Program-made: the position numbers and the translations under genes | Assembly: GCF_004404055.1 (NCBI RefSeq) | Contig: NZ_SOHK01000015.1 | Span: 248,001-312,000, forward strand | Direction: 5' to 3' | DNA: 64,000 nt | From: Cryobacterium ruanii | GTDB lineage: Bacteria; Actinomycetota; Actinomycetes; Actinomycetales; Microbacteriaceae | In this document: in pieces, positions 44,903-53,713 of the stretch | Layout of the letters: each line of letters starts with the position of its first letter | Numbering within the stretch: the first letter of the stretch is position 1 | The notes under the pieces: model-generated | Seen by the model: only the letters and a program-made list of their open reading frames with translations | Told to the model about the DNA's origin: nothing | The model's database searches: none

Positions 44903-46741
44903 ATGAGCCAAAGCGGCGACACCCCCCATCAGCAGGGCGTTGCCGATCATCTTTCAGACGTGCTGCCCGTGAGCGAAACCGCGTATTGGTCGTTCTCGGA
45001 CGAGGACCGTGCGTTGGTGGATGCGTTCCTGCTGCAGTGCTGGTCCGACTGGCAGGCAGACGACGCCGCCGCCGCGAAAGCCGCCGCGGACTCCGTCGCG
45101 GAGTTCGCGAGCGTCCCGCAGTTCGTTGACGGTCCGACGATCCCGGCGGGCCTCGACCTGACCGAGGTGTTCGCGGCGGTGCCGCCCGAGCACCTGTTCG
45201 ATGAGGACCTCTGCGAGGAATTCCTCTACGCCGAGTACATCGCTCGCGGACTCCACGCTGACCGGTCCGATGCTGATTCGTCCGACGCTGACCCGTCCGA
45301 CGCTGCTACCGCTGATTTGGCCAGCGCTAGCCTGGCGCACGGCAGCCCGGCGCGCGGCGATCCGCCCGCGCTGGACCCACTCGCTGGCCTGAGTCCGTTT
45401 CAACGGCGGCAGGCGCAGTTCGTTGACCGCGTTCTCTACTTCGAGAAGGTCATCGCCTGGGCCCAGGCGAGCAAGGCCGAGGTCCTCACCGAGGCATGGG
45501 ACTACACCACCAACACCGCCGAAACCGGTCGGCCCCTGGCCGGGCCACAACATGAACACGACTGGGACGCCACCTTCGCCGCCCAGCAAGGGCTGGTGGC
45601 GGAGATGGCGTGCGCGCTGCGCATCCCGGCCGGCACCGCCTCGGGCCTCCTCCACGAGAGCCGGGTGCTGGTCGAGTCACGACCCCAGACCCTTGAGTCG
45701 CTCCGTTCCGGGGAGATCTCCCTGCGGCATGCACGGCGGGTACTCGACCAGCTCGACTCTGTGCCGCAGCCCGCGCGGGCCGAGCTGGAGGCGGTGTTGC
45801 TGCCGCACGCCAAACGGCTCACTCCGGCCCAGTTCGACGGCAAGGCCCGCAAACTGCGTGAACGCTTCCACCCCGACAGCATCACCGTGCGTCGCGCGAA
45901 ATGCCTGGCCGACCGCCGGGTCACGCTCTACCCCGACAAGGACGGCATGTCCACGCTCTGGCTGCGCGCCGCGAGCGACGACCTCCAGGGCATCTACACC
46001 CGCGTTACCGACGCCGCCCTCAGCCTGCAAGGCCCCGACGAACCCCGCACCCTCAGCCAACTCCGCGCCGACGTCACCACCGATCTCCTCGCCCAAGGCG
46101 TCACCAACAGCGGCCTCGGGGCCGGCCCCGGTGCTTATTTCACGGCTGCCGCCAACGTCAACGTGACCGTTCCGGTACTCACTCTCATGGGAAAGAGCGA
46201 GGAACCCGGCGAACTCGAAGGCTACGGACCCATCGACCCCGAGACCGCCCGCCGCCTCGCCGGCACCGCGACAAGTTTCCTGCGCATCCTCACCCACCCT
46301 CACACCGGCATCGTCCTGGGCGTCAGCAGCACCCCCTTCCGGGTGCCGGCCGCGCTGAAAAAATACCTGCGCCTACGTGATGGAACCTGCCGCTTCCCCG
46401 GCTGCAACCGCTCCGCCGGCCACAGCGACCTCGACCACACCCGCGACAAACAATTCGGCGGGCCCACCACCGCCAACAACCTTCACTTCCTCTGCCCGGT
46501 CCACCACAACCTCAAGCACTACAGCGCCTGGACCGTCATCGCCGACCCCGATGGCACCCTCAACTGGACCAGTCCCGCCGGCAAACACTACGCCACCGAC
46601 CCCGCCACCCGCATCAGCCCACGACCACCACAAATCAGCCCACCAGCTGAGCCACCACCCTCAGCCGAACCACCGCCACCCCTGAACGACCCCTGGACCT
46701 CCGACTGGAACACCACCGACCGCCACCCCCACCCGTTCTAG
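44903..46741 (+). CDS. DUF222-HNH endonuclease (13E12-repeat type)
   Basis: A 612-aa member of the family seen in many copies in actinobacterial genomes, often within repeats such as mycobacterial 13E12. DUF222 spans about 180-440, and the HNH nuclease follows: LRLRDGTCRFPGCNRSAGHSD, DLDHTRDKQFGG and HHNLKHYSAW (about 490-550). Near residues 115-140 is an Asp/Ser/Ala repeat (DADSSDADPSDA), coded by a short tandem repeat around 45265-45310. The tail is Pro rich. Start ATG 44903 is leaderless. Function is not established; these genes expand and recombine like selfish or toxin-like elements. Confidence 0.88.
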   Translation: MSQSGDTPHQQGVADHLSDVLPVSETAYWSFSDEDRALVDAFLLQCWSDWQADDAAAAKAAADSVAEFASVPQFVDGPTIPAGLDLTEVFAAVPPEHLFDEDLCEEFLYAEYIARGLHADRSDADSSDADPSDAATADLASASLAHGSPARGDPPALDPLAGLSPFQRRQAQFVDRVLYFEKVIAWAQASKAEVLTEAWDYTTNTAETGRPLAGPQHEHDWDATFAAQQGLVAEMACALRIPAGTASGLLHESRVLVESRPQTLESLRSGEISLRHARRVLDQLDSVPQPARAELEAVLLPHAKRLTPAQFDGKARKLRERFHPDSITVRRAKCLADRRVTLYPDKDGMSTLWLRAASDDLQGIYTRVTDAALSLQGPDEPRTLSQLRADVTTDLLAQGVTNSGLGAGPGAYFTAAANVNVTVPVLTLMGKSEEPGELEGYGPIDPETARRLAGTATSFLRILTHPHTGIVLGVSSTPFRVPAALKKYLRLRDGTCRFPGCNRSAGHSDLDHTRDKQFGGPTTANNLHFLCPVHHNLKHYSAWTVIADPDGTLNWTSPAGKHYATDPATRISPRPPQISPPAEPPPSAEPPPPLNDPWTSDWNTTDRHPHPF

Positions 46742-46777
46742 CGCAACGAAGTCATACTTCGGTGCGAGAAATCTTGA

Positions 46778-46939
46778 GTGGAGAGTAAAGCATCCGCTTT
46801 GCCGGTCGTCCGTCGCATATCGGCCATCGGAGCAGCCGGCCTGAGTGTGCTGATCGTTCTGGCTGTGCTGATCGTTCTGGCGGTGCTGCTGACGACGATT
46901 GTGCTCGTGATCCAAGGTGTCCTCGTGGCACGGGGTTGA
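46778..46939 (+). CDS. Possible 53-aa single-helix membrane protein
   Basis: From a GTG at 46778 the frame codes a short basic N-terminus, then a strongly hydrophobic stretch (LSVLIVLAVLIVLAVLLTTI) and a short tail. The helix is coded by an 18-bp direct repeat (gtgctgatcgttctggc). No RBS is clear and no family is known. It may be a chance ORF. Confidence 0.3.
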   Translation: MESKASALPVVRRISAIGAAGLSVLIVLAVLIVLAVLLTTIVLVIQGVLVARG

Positions 46940-47003
46940 GAAGTTGGCAGCGCATGAACACGGGCGTACCTCCCCGCACTTGCCACCCGACGGGCTGGAC
47001 AGG

Positions 47004-47831
47004 TCAGGAGGCCGTTCGCGACTGCTTCGTCTTGGGTTTGGTTCGGTCACGGTTGGCCTCAACGCTGCGTCGCAGGGCTTCCATGAGGTCGAGCACCTCG
47101 CCGCCCTCACCCTCCTCCGCCGCCTCGCCGAACGTCGCCTCGGTCGACACGGCAGCGCCGCTTTTCAGCTTGGCTTCGATGAGGGCGCGCAGTTCGTCTT
47201 GATAATCGTCGTTGAAGGCATCCGGTGCGAAATCGGCCGCGAACGACTCGACCAACGCCGCGGACATGTCTAGTTCTTTGGCGCTGATGTTCACCCGCTC
47301 GTCGAGGGAAGCGAATTTGGCCTCGCGCACCTCGTCGTCCCAGAGCAGGGACTGCAGCATGAGCACGTCTCCGTGCACACGCAGCGCGCCAAGCCGGGTC
47401 TTCTGCCGCAGCGCGAAGTGCACGATCGCGGTGCGATCGGTGGCTTCGAGGGTGCGCCGCAGCAACACGTAGGCCTTGGTAGATTTACCGTCGGGTTCAA
47501 GAAAGTAACTCTTGTCGAGCATGATCGGATCGATCTGGTCGCTGGGCACGAACTCGACCACATCGATCTCCTTGCTGTGCTCGGCCGGCAGCGCGGCGAA
47601 GTCGTCCGCGGTGAGCACAACGGTCTGCTCGCCGTCTTCGAAGGCCTTGTCGATGTGGTCGTAGGGAACGACCTTGGCACAGATTTCACAACGACGTTGA
47701 TAGCGGATGCGGCCCCCATCGACATCGTGCACCTGGTGCAGTGCGACGTCATGGTCTTCGGTGGCGCTGTACACCTTGACGGGAACATTGACGAGTCCGA
47801 AGGTGATCGCACCGGTCCAGATGCTTCTCAT
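47004..47831 (-). CDS. ku: Ku protein (bacterial non-homologous end joining)
   Basis: A 275-aa Ku homologue that binds DNA ends as a homodimer and recruits LigD. It begins MRSIWTGAITFGLVNVPVKV, the conserved Ku opening, and has RCEICAKVVPYDHIDKAFE, the QIDPIMLDKSYFLEP region and YVLLRRTLEATDRTAIV typical of the core. The C-terminal basic tail (TKPKTKQSRTAS) is the extension that aids DNA bridging. ATG 47831 was chosen for the conserved start; TGTACT lies 6 nt upstream. Divergent from ligD, 71 bp between the start codons. Confidence 0.93.
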   Translation of the reverse strand: MRSIWTGAITFGLVNVPVKVYSATEDHDVALHQVHDVDGGRIRYQRRCEICAKVVPYDHIDKAFEDGEQTVVLTADDFAALPAEHSKEIDVVEFVPSDQIDPIMLDKSYFLEPDGKSTKAYVLLRRTLEATDRTAIVHFALRQKTRLGALRVHGDVLMLQSLLWDDEVREAKFASLDERVNISAKELDMSAALVESFAADFAPDAFNDDYQDELRALIEAKLKSGAAVSTEATFGEAAEEGEGGEVLDLMEALRRSVEANRDRTKPKTKQSRTAS

Positions 47832-47837
47832 ACGATC

Positions 47838-47843
47838 AGTACA
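47838..47843 (-). promoter_or_regulatory. Candidate leaderless -10 box TGTACT of ku
   Basis: TGTACT on the minus strand ends 6 nt before ATG 47831; it departs from TANNNT at the second base. Confidence 0.35.
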
Positions 47844-47890
47844 CACCCGAATGAGACATTTTTCGCCTAGTAGACCCATGGTTTTTGCGG

Positions 47891-47896
47891 CACAGT
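47891..47896 (+). promoter_or_regulatory. Candidate leaderless -10 box CACAGT of ligD
   Basis: CACAGT ends 6 nt before ATG 47903, back to back with the ku box. Confidence 0.4.
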
Positions 47897-47902
47897 TGTC
47901 GC

Positions 47903-50545
47903 ATGAACGCCAGCAGCCAGGTCGTCTCCATCGAAGGACACCGCATCACGCTCACCCACCTCGACAAGGTGCTGTACCCGGAGACCGGCACCACCAAGGC
48001 CGATGTGCTGGCCTACTACGCGGCAATCGCCGAGGTACTGATTCCACACGCAATGAACCGCCCCGCCACCCGCAAACGATGGGTGCACGGCATCGGTACG
48101 AAAGAGAACCCCGGGCCGATGTTTTTTCAGAAAAATCTCGAACCGTCGACGCCGAGCTGGGTCAAGCGGCACGAGATCGCACACAAGGACCACGTGAACA
48201 CCTATCCGATGGTGAACGACCTCGCCACCCTCACTTGGCTCGGGCAGATGAGCGCCCTCGAAATCCATGTGCCGCAGTGGCAGTTCGGCCGCACCGGCAC
48301 CCCGCGCAATCCCGATCGGCTGGTGCTCGACCTCGACCCGGGTGAGGGCGTGGGATTGCTCGAGTGCGCCGAGGTGGCGCGGCTGGCCCGGTTGATTCTG
48401 CAGGACATGAGGCTGCAACCGATGCCGGTGACCAGCGGGAGCAGAGGCATCCACTTGTATGCTGCCCTCGACCTGTCCTATACCTCCGATCAGGTGTCGG
48501 CCGTGGCGCACGAACTGGCGCGGGCGCTCGAAACCGACCACCGCGACCTCGTGGTGAGCGACATGAAGAAGAGCGTGCGTCCCGGCAAGGTGTTCGTCGA
48601 CTGGAGCCAGAACAACGCCGCAAAGACCACGATCGCGCCGTATTCCCTACGCGGGCGCAGCCATCCGATGGTCGCGACCCCCCGCACCTGGAAGGAGCTG
48701 GCGTCGGCCGACCTTGAGCAACTCGACTACAAGCAGGTGCTCGCCCGCCTGAAGCGGCGGGAGGATCCGCTCGCGCTGCTCACAGCGGATTCATTCGAGC
48801 ACGCTGGGCGCGACGCGGGCGTGGCGAACGGAAGCTCAGCCCCGGCGCTCGTCTCGCCGGATCGGCTGACGGTGTACCGCAGCAAACGGGACGCCAACAA
48901 GACGCCCGAGCCGGTGCTGGCCGCGACGGCCACGGCATCCGCTGGTATGTCGTTCGTCATTCAGGAGCATCACGCCCGCGGCCTGCACTGGGATTTCCGG
49001 CTCGAACACGACGGGGTGCTCGTGTCGTGGGCGCTGCCCCGCGGCGTGCCCGTCACGCCCGCGCAGAACCGACTCGCGGTGCACGTGGAGGATCATCCCC
49101 TCGAGTACGGCAGTTTCGAGGGAAATATTCCAGTCGGAGAATATGGCGCGGGAGACGTGTCCATCTGGGACCGCGGGGTGTACGAACTCGAAAAGTGGCG
49201 TGACGACGAGGTGATCGTGACCCTGCACGGTGAAGCAGACGCCGGGCTCGGCGGCACCGCCCGGTTCGCCCTGATTCGCACGAGCGACAGCCACAGCCAC
49301 AGCAGCACGGCCGCGAACAATTGGCTGATTCACCGCATGAAGCCCGGCGGCGGGGCATCCGGTGGCTCACGCACGAATGCCCGCCCCTCCAGCGGCCCCG
49401 CAGCCAGGATCGCGCCTCCACCATCGAAGAACGCGTACTCCCCCATGCTCGCCGCGGCCGGCTCCGAAGCCGATCTCGGAGCCGATGAGTGGGCGTTCGA
49501 AATGAAATGGGACGGCATGCGCGCGCTCGCTTACCTCTCGCTGTCCGAGCAGAGCGTTCGCCTGGTCACCCGCAACGGGCACGACGTGACTGCGTCCTAC
49601 CCCGACCTCGTGGCCGACCTGCTCTCCGCACTGGCACCGGGAACAGGGCCACCAGAAACGGAAGGCGTGGCACTGGACGTCACAGTGCTCGAAGGCGCCG
49701 TGCCGGACGGCGCAGTGCTCGAAGGCGCAGTGCTGGACGGCGCAGTGCTCGAAGGCGCCGTGCTGGACGGCGCAGTGCTCGAAGGCGCCGTGCTGGACGG
49801 CGCAGTGCTGGACGGCGAGATCGTGGCCGTCGACAAACGCGGTCGCCCCGACTTCGGCCTGCTGCAGACGCGGATGAATTTGACCGAGGCCCGTTCGCGC
49901 GTCTCGGCTGCCAGGAAGGCTCCGGTGCAGTTCATGCTCTTCGACGTGCTCGAACTGAACGGCCGCCCACTTACCAGTTTCACCTACAACGCCCGCCGCG
50001 ATTGCCTGGAGGCCGCGGTGACCGCTACGGGCTCCACCCAGGTACCGCCACGTTTTCACGGCGACTTCAACGAGGCTTTCCAGACCAGCCGCCAGCTTGG
50101 ACTGGAAGGTGTCATGGCCAAACGGCAGAATGGCCGCTACACGGTCGGTCGCCGTTCCAGGGACTGGATGAAGATCAAGCATTTTCGCACCCAGGAAGTC
50201 GTGGTGGGCGGCTGGCGACCAGGCCACGGCAACCGGTCCGGCGCAATCGGGTCGCTGCTGCTCGGTGTTCCAACCGAAGGGGGCTTGCGCTACGTCGGCC
50301 GGGTCGGCACCGGGTTCGGGGAACGCGACCTGGCCGACATCCGCTCACGGCTTACCCGGCTCGTGCGCAAGACCACTCCGTTCAGCGACATCCCGTCAAC
50401 AGATGCTCACGGCGCGGTCTGGACGCGCCCCACCCTCGTCGCCGAGGTCGAGTTCGCCGAGTGGACCGCGACCGGTCGGCTGCGCCAGCCGTCCTGGCGG
50501 GGCTGGCGGCCCGATAAAGCACCGGGCGATATATCCTCCGAATGA
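47903..50545 (+). CDS. ligD: Multidomain NHEJ DNA ligase LigD (POL-PE-LIG)
   Basis: An 880-aa end-joining enzyme with three catalytic modules in the order polymerase, phosphoesterase, ligase. The POL part (about 1-290) has LDLDPGEG (catalytic Asp pair, 143-145) and TSGSRGIHLY. The PE part (about 350-500) has HHARGLHWDFRLEHDG and the HVEDHP / YGAGDV residues. The LIG part (about 510-870) has the nucleotidyl Lys535 in AFEMKWDGMR and EGVMAKR and DWMKIK motifs. A 30-bp tandem repeat adds ~43 residues between Lys535 and the motif DGEIVAVD. ATG 47903 is apparently leaderless. Confidence 0.93.
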   Translation: MNASSQVVSIEGHRITLTHLDKVLYPETGTTKADVLAYYAAIAEVLIPHAMNRPATRKRWVHGIGTKENPGPMFFQKNLEPSTPSWVKRHEIAHKDHVNTYPMVNDLATLTWLGQMSALEIHVPQWQFGRTGTPRNPDRLVLDLDPGEGVGLLECAEVARLARLILQDMRLQPMPVTSGSRGIHLYAALDLSYTSDQVSAVAHELARALETDHRDLVVSDMKKSVRPGKVFVDWSQNNAAKTTIAPYSLRGRSHPMVATPRTWKELASADLEQLDYKQVLARLKRREDPLALLTADSFEHAGRDAGVANGSSAPALVSPDRLTVYRSKRDANKTPEPVLAATATASAGMSFVIQEHHARGLHWDFRLEHDGVLVSWALPRGVPVTPAQNRLAVHVEDHPLEYGSFEGNIPVGEYGAGDVSIWDRGVYELEKWRDDEVIVTLHGEADAGLGGTARFALIRTSDSHSHSSTAANNWLIHRMKPGGGASGGSRTNARPSSGPAARIAPPPSKNAYSPMLAAAGSEADLGADEWAFEMKWDGMRALAYLSLSEQSVRLVTRNGHDVTASYPDLVADLLSALAPGTGPPETEGVALDVTVLEGAVPDGAVLEGAVLDGAVLEGAVLDGAVLEGAVLDGAVLDGEIVAVDKRGRPDFGLLQTRMNLTEARSRVSAARKAPVQFMLFDVLELNGRPLTSFTYNARRDCLEAAVTATGSTQVPPRFHGDFNEAFQTSRQLGLEGVMAKRQNGRYTVGRRSRDWMKIKHFRTQEVVVGGWRPGHGNRSGAIGSLLLGVPTEGGLRYVGRVGTGFGERDLADIRSRLTRLVRKTTPFSDIPSTDAHGAVWTRPTLVAEVEFAEWTATGRLRQPSWRGWRPDKAPGDISSE
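49685..49813 (+). repeat. In-frame 30-bp tandem repeat inside ligD
   Basis: About four copies of a 30-bp unit (gtgctcgaaggcgccgtgct... type) code (VLEGAVLDGA). Sixteen of the unit positions are nearly invariant. The last unit runs directly into VLDGEIVAVD, the conserved ligase motif. Confidence 0.85.
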
Positions 50546-50570
50546 CGCGAGCACGACCTACCATTGCTCC

Positions 50571-50765
50571 ATGTCGAGTGATCGGCATCCGAAGGCCTCA
50601 GCGACACCACTTGCGAAACGCATCAATCGCAGATGCGCGATATCCGGTCTGGAACGGTGTCGCGCACCCGCTACCGAAAATTTTGTCGTCGACCTGCTGC
50701 AGGCGGAACGGTCGACGACCCTGACGCTGATCATGATCGGTCTGGCCACCCACCGATTGAGCTGA
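50571..50765 (+). CDS. Possible 64-aa protein of unknown family
   Basis: ATG 50571 lies 6 nt after TACCAT, matching the leaderless pattern of its neighbours. The product is mixed and basic at the start (KRINRRCAISGLERC) and ends hydrophobic. No family is recognised. After its stop, another frame reads PPIELMLFGADHCPRLTFDL, which looks protein-like, so a frameshifted longer gene is possible. Confidence 0.3.
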   Translation: MSSDRHPKASATPLAKRINRRCAISGLERCRAPATENFVVDLLQAERSTTLTLIMIGLATHRLS

Positions 50766-50864
50766 TGCTGTTCGGCGCCGACCACTGCCCTCGCCTCACC
50801 TTCGATCTCGCTCGTCGTGCTCGAAGGGATGATCGCCTGGGATACCCGTCATGCGTCCCGCGGA

Positions 50865-51671
50865 TTACAACCGGGCGCGGCGGGCGCGAACGAAGCAGTA
50901 CAGGCCGTAAGCGATCAGGCCGATGCCGATCAGGATCAGGGCGATGGTTCCGAACGGCAGGGCGGCGAGCGCCTTGAGCGCCCCGTCAAGCCCGGTGGAT
51001 TTGCTGGCATCGTTGGTGAGCGCGGCGACACCGACGAGGACCCCGACCACGGCGAGCGCGATGCCCTTGGCCACGTAACCGACGACACCGAGGGCGATGA
51101 CCGTGCGTCCAGCCGATCCGCTCGGCACGGCGAGGTCTGACCGGAACTTCTGAGCTGCCCCCTTGTAGATGAAGTAGGCGGCGATACCGAGCACGGCCAC
51201 ACCACCCAGAAACAGCACGATGACGCCGCCGGGCGAAGACAGCAGCGACGAACTGGCGTTCTGGGTGCTGTCGGCCGAACTGGACGAACCGCCCCGAGCG
51301 AAGATCAATGCCGTGGCGCCGATAGCGAAGTAGACGATGGCTTTAGCAATGTTGGCCAGACGACGCGACCATTTGCGCTCGGGCTCGCCCTGGATCACGA
51401 ATGCGGAGACGAGCAGCCACAGTCCCAGTGCGAACATGCCGACCACGACGATCCAGAGTAGAAACACCCCGCCTGGGCTCGAGCCCAGCTGGGCGAGCGC
51501 TCCGCTCTGATCGGCAGAGCCGCTGCTCGCACCGATCGCCACGGCGATCGCGATCGACCCGATGAGGATGTGCAGCAGCCCGTTGACGGCGAACCCTAAT
51601 CGTGCCAGCCGTTGCAGTGCCGAACTGTTGCTCGCGTTGCGAGCAATGTGTGTCGCCGATGCCTTCATCAC
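50865..51671 (-). CDS. DUF1206 integral membrane protein
   Basis: A 268-aa membrane protein made of three DUF1206 repeats, each about 70-75 residues with two helices: RLGFAVNGLLHILIGSIA, AKAIVYFAIGATALIFA and GVVGYVAKGIALAVVGVLV start them. Soluble function is not indicated and no catalytic motif is visible. The GTG at 51671 lies 6 nt after TATGCT (51683-51678) on the minus strand, so I prefer it over the ATG one codon later. Flanked by end-joining genes, but no functional link is evident. Confidence 0.88.
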   Translation of the reverse strand: MMKASATHIARNASNSSALQRLARLGFAVNGLLHILIGSIAIAVAIGASSGSADQSGALAQLGSSPGGVFLLWIVVVGMFALGLWLLVSAFVIQGEPERKWSRRLANIAKAIVYFAIGATALIFARGGSSSSADSTQNASSSLLSSPGGVIVLFLGGVAVLGIAAYFIYKGAAQKFRSDLAVPSGSAGRTVIALGVVGYVAKGIALAVVGVLVGVAALTNDASKSTGLDGALKALAALPFGTIALILIGIGLIAYGLYCFVRARRARL

Positions 51672-51677
51672 GGGCTC

Positions 51678-51683
51678 AGCATA
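51678..51683 (-). promoter_or_regulatory. Leaderless -10 box TATGCT
   Basis: Minus-strand TATGCT ends 6 nt before the GTG at 51671. Confidence 0.55.
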
Positions 51684-51753
51684 GGTGCACACACCGTCGC
51701 GCGCAGAAACTTTTCGCAGACGGTGTACCGACAAGTCACCGGGTGACGTCGTC

Positions 51754-52209
51754 TCAAAATGCTGCCTCACCGGAATCGGAGGCAGCCGCGGACTCGGGAG
51801 CAGCGCCGGCGATGTTGACCATCCAATTCGTGCCGAATTTGTCGACCAGCATGCCGAAGCTGTCGCCCCAGGGCGCTTTGTTAAGCGGCATCGTGACGGC
51901 GCCGCCCGCGACCAGCTTGTCCCAGTAGCCGGTCAGTTCGGCCTCATCCTCACCGCTGAGGGAGACTGTGACGCTGCTGCTCGTAGGGAGTTCCATGCTG
52001 TTGGGCGTGTCGGAAGCCATCAGCGAGAATCCGCTCGCTGTCGTCAGCTCCGAGTGCATGATCTTGTTCTGCTCGGCCGGATCTTCGCTTGCCTGGTACT
52101 CACCGAACGTGCTGCGGGTGACCTCGCCACCAAAGACGCTCTGGTAAAAGTCCATTGCTTCGCGGGCGGTGTCGCGAAAGCCGAGGTACGGGTTGAGACG
52201 ACTGCTCAT
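51754..52209 (-). CDS. VOC-superfamily PhnB/glyoxalase-like protein
   Basis: A 151-aa protein with the PhnB-like pattern: RLNPYLGFRDTAREAMDFYQ, SVFGGEV, then HSELTTASGFSLMASDTP and a second half ending GMLVDKFGTNWMVNI. The vicinal oxygen chelate fold binds a metal or small ligand; most PhnB proteins have no assigned reaction. The open frame extends to 52713, but the family begins at the ATG 52209. It lies 86 bp downstream of nothing co-directional; likely monocistronic. Confidence 0.85.
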   Translation of the reverse strand: MSSRLNPYLGFRDTAREAMDFYQSVFGGEVTRSTFGEYQASEDPAEQNKIMHSELTTASGFSLMASDTPNSMELPTSSSVTVSLSGEDEAELTGYWDKLVAGGAVTMPLNKAPWGDSFGMLVDKFGTNWMVNIAGAAPESAAASDSGEAAF

Positions 52210-52320
52210 GATTGGTTCTCCGTCTTGTTGGTCGGGGATGCTCCTGTGATTATTACCCGGACCAGTCGTCAGCACGTGTCGCTGGCACCATATGCAGCCG
52301 GCGGGACACGGGGCTGCGGG

Positions 52321-52326
52321 TACAGT
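52321..52326 (+). promoter_or_regulatory. Leaderless -10 box TACAGT
   Basis: TACAGT ends 6 nt before ATG 52333. Confidence 0.55.
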
Positions 52327-52332
52327 GTGGGC

Positions 52333-52659
52333 ATGAAGCTGATTGCCATCGACCCACCCACCCGCAGCTTTTCGCGCTGGCTGACCGACGAAGAAATCGG
52401 TCGGGTGATCGGCCATAAACGCGGCTGGCGGCAGGCGCCAGACGGCAGCGTGCTGGCTGGCAAGATTCGCAAGACCCGCATCAGCGCTTCTCTCGAGCAA
52501 CTCGGTGCCGCCGCCGTCGCACGCGGCTGGGCCAGCCGGCCGCGCGTCGAGCCGAGCGACAGCAGCGGCCCGACGCACATGATGTGGGGCATCATCGATG
52601 CCCGCACCGATGCCGAGCTCACGGCCGAACTGGGCAGCGAGCTGGGTGGCGAGGCTTAG
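52333..52659 (+). CDS. Conserved-looking 108-aa protein of unknown function
   Basis: A small soluble protein opening MKLIAIDPPTRSFSRWLTDE, with a central basic stretch (GHKRGWRQAPDGSVLAGKIR) and a Glu-rich end. No domain is recognised. ATG 52333 follows TACAGT (52321-52326) by 6 nt, a good leaderless promoter, which together with codon use makes the gene credible. It precedes the hydroquinone-reductase-like gene in the same direction, but that has its own promoter. Confidence 0.65.
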   Translation: MKLIAIDPPTRSFSRWLTDEEIGRVIGHKRGWRQAPDGSVLAGKIRKTRISASLEQLGAAAVARGWASRPRVEPSDSSGPTHMMWGIIDARTDAELTAELGSELGGEA

Positions 52660-52689
52660 GTCTACCGTGCCGGTTCGGTGCAAGTCGCG

Positions 52690-52695
52690 TAGCGT
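52690..52695 (+). promoter_or_regulatory. Leaderless -10 box TAGCGT
   Basis: TAGCGT ends 6 nt before ATG 52702. Confidence 0.55.
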
Positions 52696-52701
52696 GGACG
52701 C

Positions 52702-53703
52702 ATGAGCCTCCAACCCAGTTACATCAAGCCCGGCCTGGACTTCAACCGCGACACCAACTACATCGAGGACCGCATCACCCGGGATGGCCGCGATGGCTGG
52801 CCCGTGGAACCGGGCCGCTACCGGCTGGTCGCCGCCCGCGCCTGCCCGTGGGCGAACCGCACCACGATCGTGCGTCGTCTTCTGGGCCTAGAGGGTGCCA
52901 TCTCGCTCGGCCTGCCCGGCCCAACCCACGACAAGAACAGCTGGACTTTCGACCTGGACCGGGACGGGCTCGACCCGGTGCTCGGCATCGAACGCCTGCA
53001 GCAGGCCTTCTTCGCCCGTTTTCCCGACTATCCGCGCGGCATCACCGTGCCGGCGATCGTCGATGTGCCGACCGGCAAGGTCGTCACCAACAATTACCCG
53101 CAGATCACCCTGGATTTCTCGACCGAGTGGACGGCGCACCACCGAGCCGGCGCCCCCGACCTCTATCCCGAAGGCCTGCGCGCCGAGATCGACGAGGTGG
53201 CGAACCTGATCTTCCACGACGTGAACAACGGCGTCTACAAGTGCGGCTTCGCCGGCAGCCAAAAATCCTACGAGCGGGCCTACGACGCCCTGTTCGCCCG
53301 GCTGGACTGGCTCGAAGAGCGTCTGGCCGGGCAGCGATATCTCGTGGGCGACACGATCACCGAGGCAGACATCCGCTTGTTCACCACCCTCGCCCGCTTT
53401 GACGCGGTCTATCACGGGCATTTCAAGTGCAATCGAAACAAGCTCAGCGAGATGCCGGTGCTGTGGGCTTACGCCCGCGACCTGTTCCAGACGCCTGGTT
53501 TCGGTGACACGATCGATTTCGACCAGATCAAGAAGCATTACTACGTGACCCATGTGGACATCAATCCCAGTGGCATCGTGCCGAAGGGACCTGATACTGC
53601 CGCCTGGCTGGCACCGCACTCTCGCGCCGAGCTCGGCGGCCGCCCGTTCGGTACCGGTACTCCACCCGACGCGCCACTGCCCGCCGAGCGGATCGTGAAC
53701 TAG
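52702..53703 (+). CDS. Glutathionyl/mycothiolyl-hydroquinone reductase-like protein (GST fold)
   Basis: A 333-aa member of the Xi-class GST family (YqjG/PcpF). The thioredoxin-like half holds the catalytic Cys in RACPWANRT (about residue 50), with TVPAIVD after it, and the C-terminal helical half shows NNGVYKCGFAGSQKSYERAY and IRLFTTLARFDAVYHGHFKC, all family marks. It reduces thiol adducts of quinols. Since actinobacteria make mycothiol rather than glutathione, the likely thiol is mycothiol (inference). Leaderless start at 52702. Confidence 0.9.
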   Translation: MSLQPSYIKPGLDFNRDTNYIEDRITRDGRDGWPVEPGRYRLVAARACPWANRTTIVRRLLGLEGAISLGLPGPTHDKNSWTFDLDRDGLDPVLGIERLQQAFFARFPDYPRGITVPAIVDVPTGKVVTNNYPQITLDFSTEWTAHHRAGAPDLYPEGLRAEIDEVANLIFHDVNNGVYKCGFAGSQKSYERAYDALFARLDWLEERLAGQRYLVGDTITEADIRLFTTLARFDAVYHGHFKCNRNKLSEMPVLWAYARDLFQTPGFGDTIDFDQIKKHYYVTHVDINPSGIVPKGPDTAAWLAPHSRAELGGRPFGTGTPPDAPLPAERIVN

Positions 53704-53713
53704 TCGCTTCGGG

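Noticed and set aside
44499-44922. Two overlapping minus-strand ORFs of 94-101 codons before the HNH gene
   Set aside because: No RBS, domain or promoter; low codon bias. Kept as an unassigned gap.
46742-47003. Search for tRNA genes in the gaps (also 4827-5201, 20623-20845, 55687-56084)
   Set aside because: No GGTTCGANTCC-type T-loop or matching acceptor stems were seen by eye.
49685-49813. Possible CRISPR-like or minisatellite array
   Set aside because: Units are contiguous with no spacers and stay in the ligD reading frame, so it is a coding tandem repeat.
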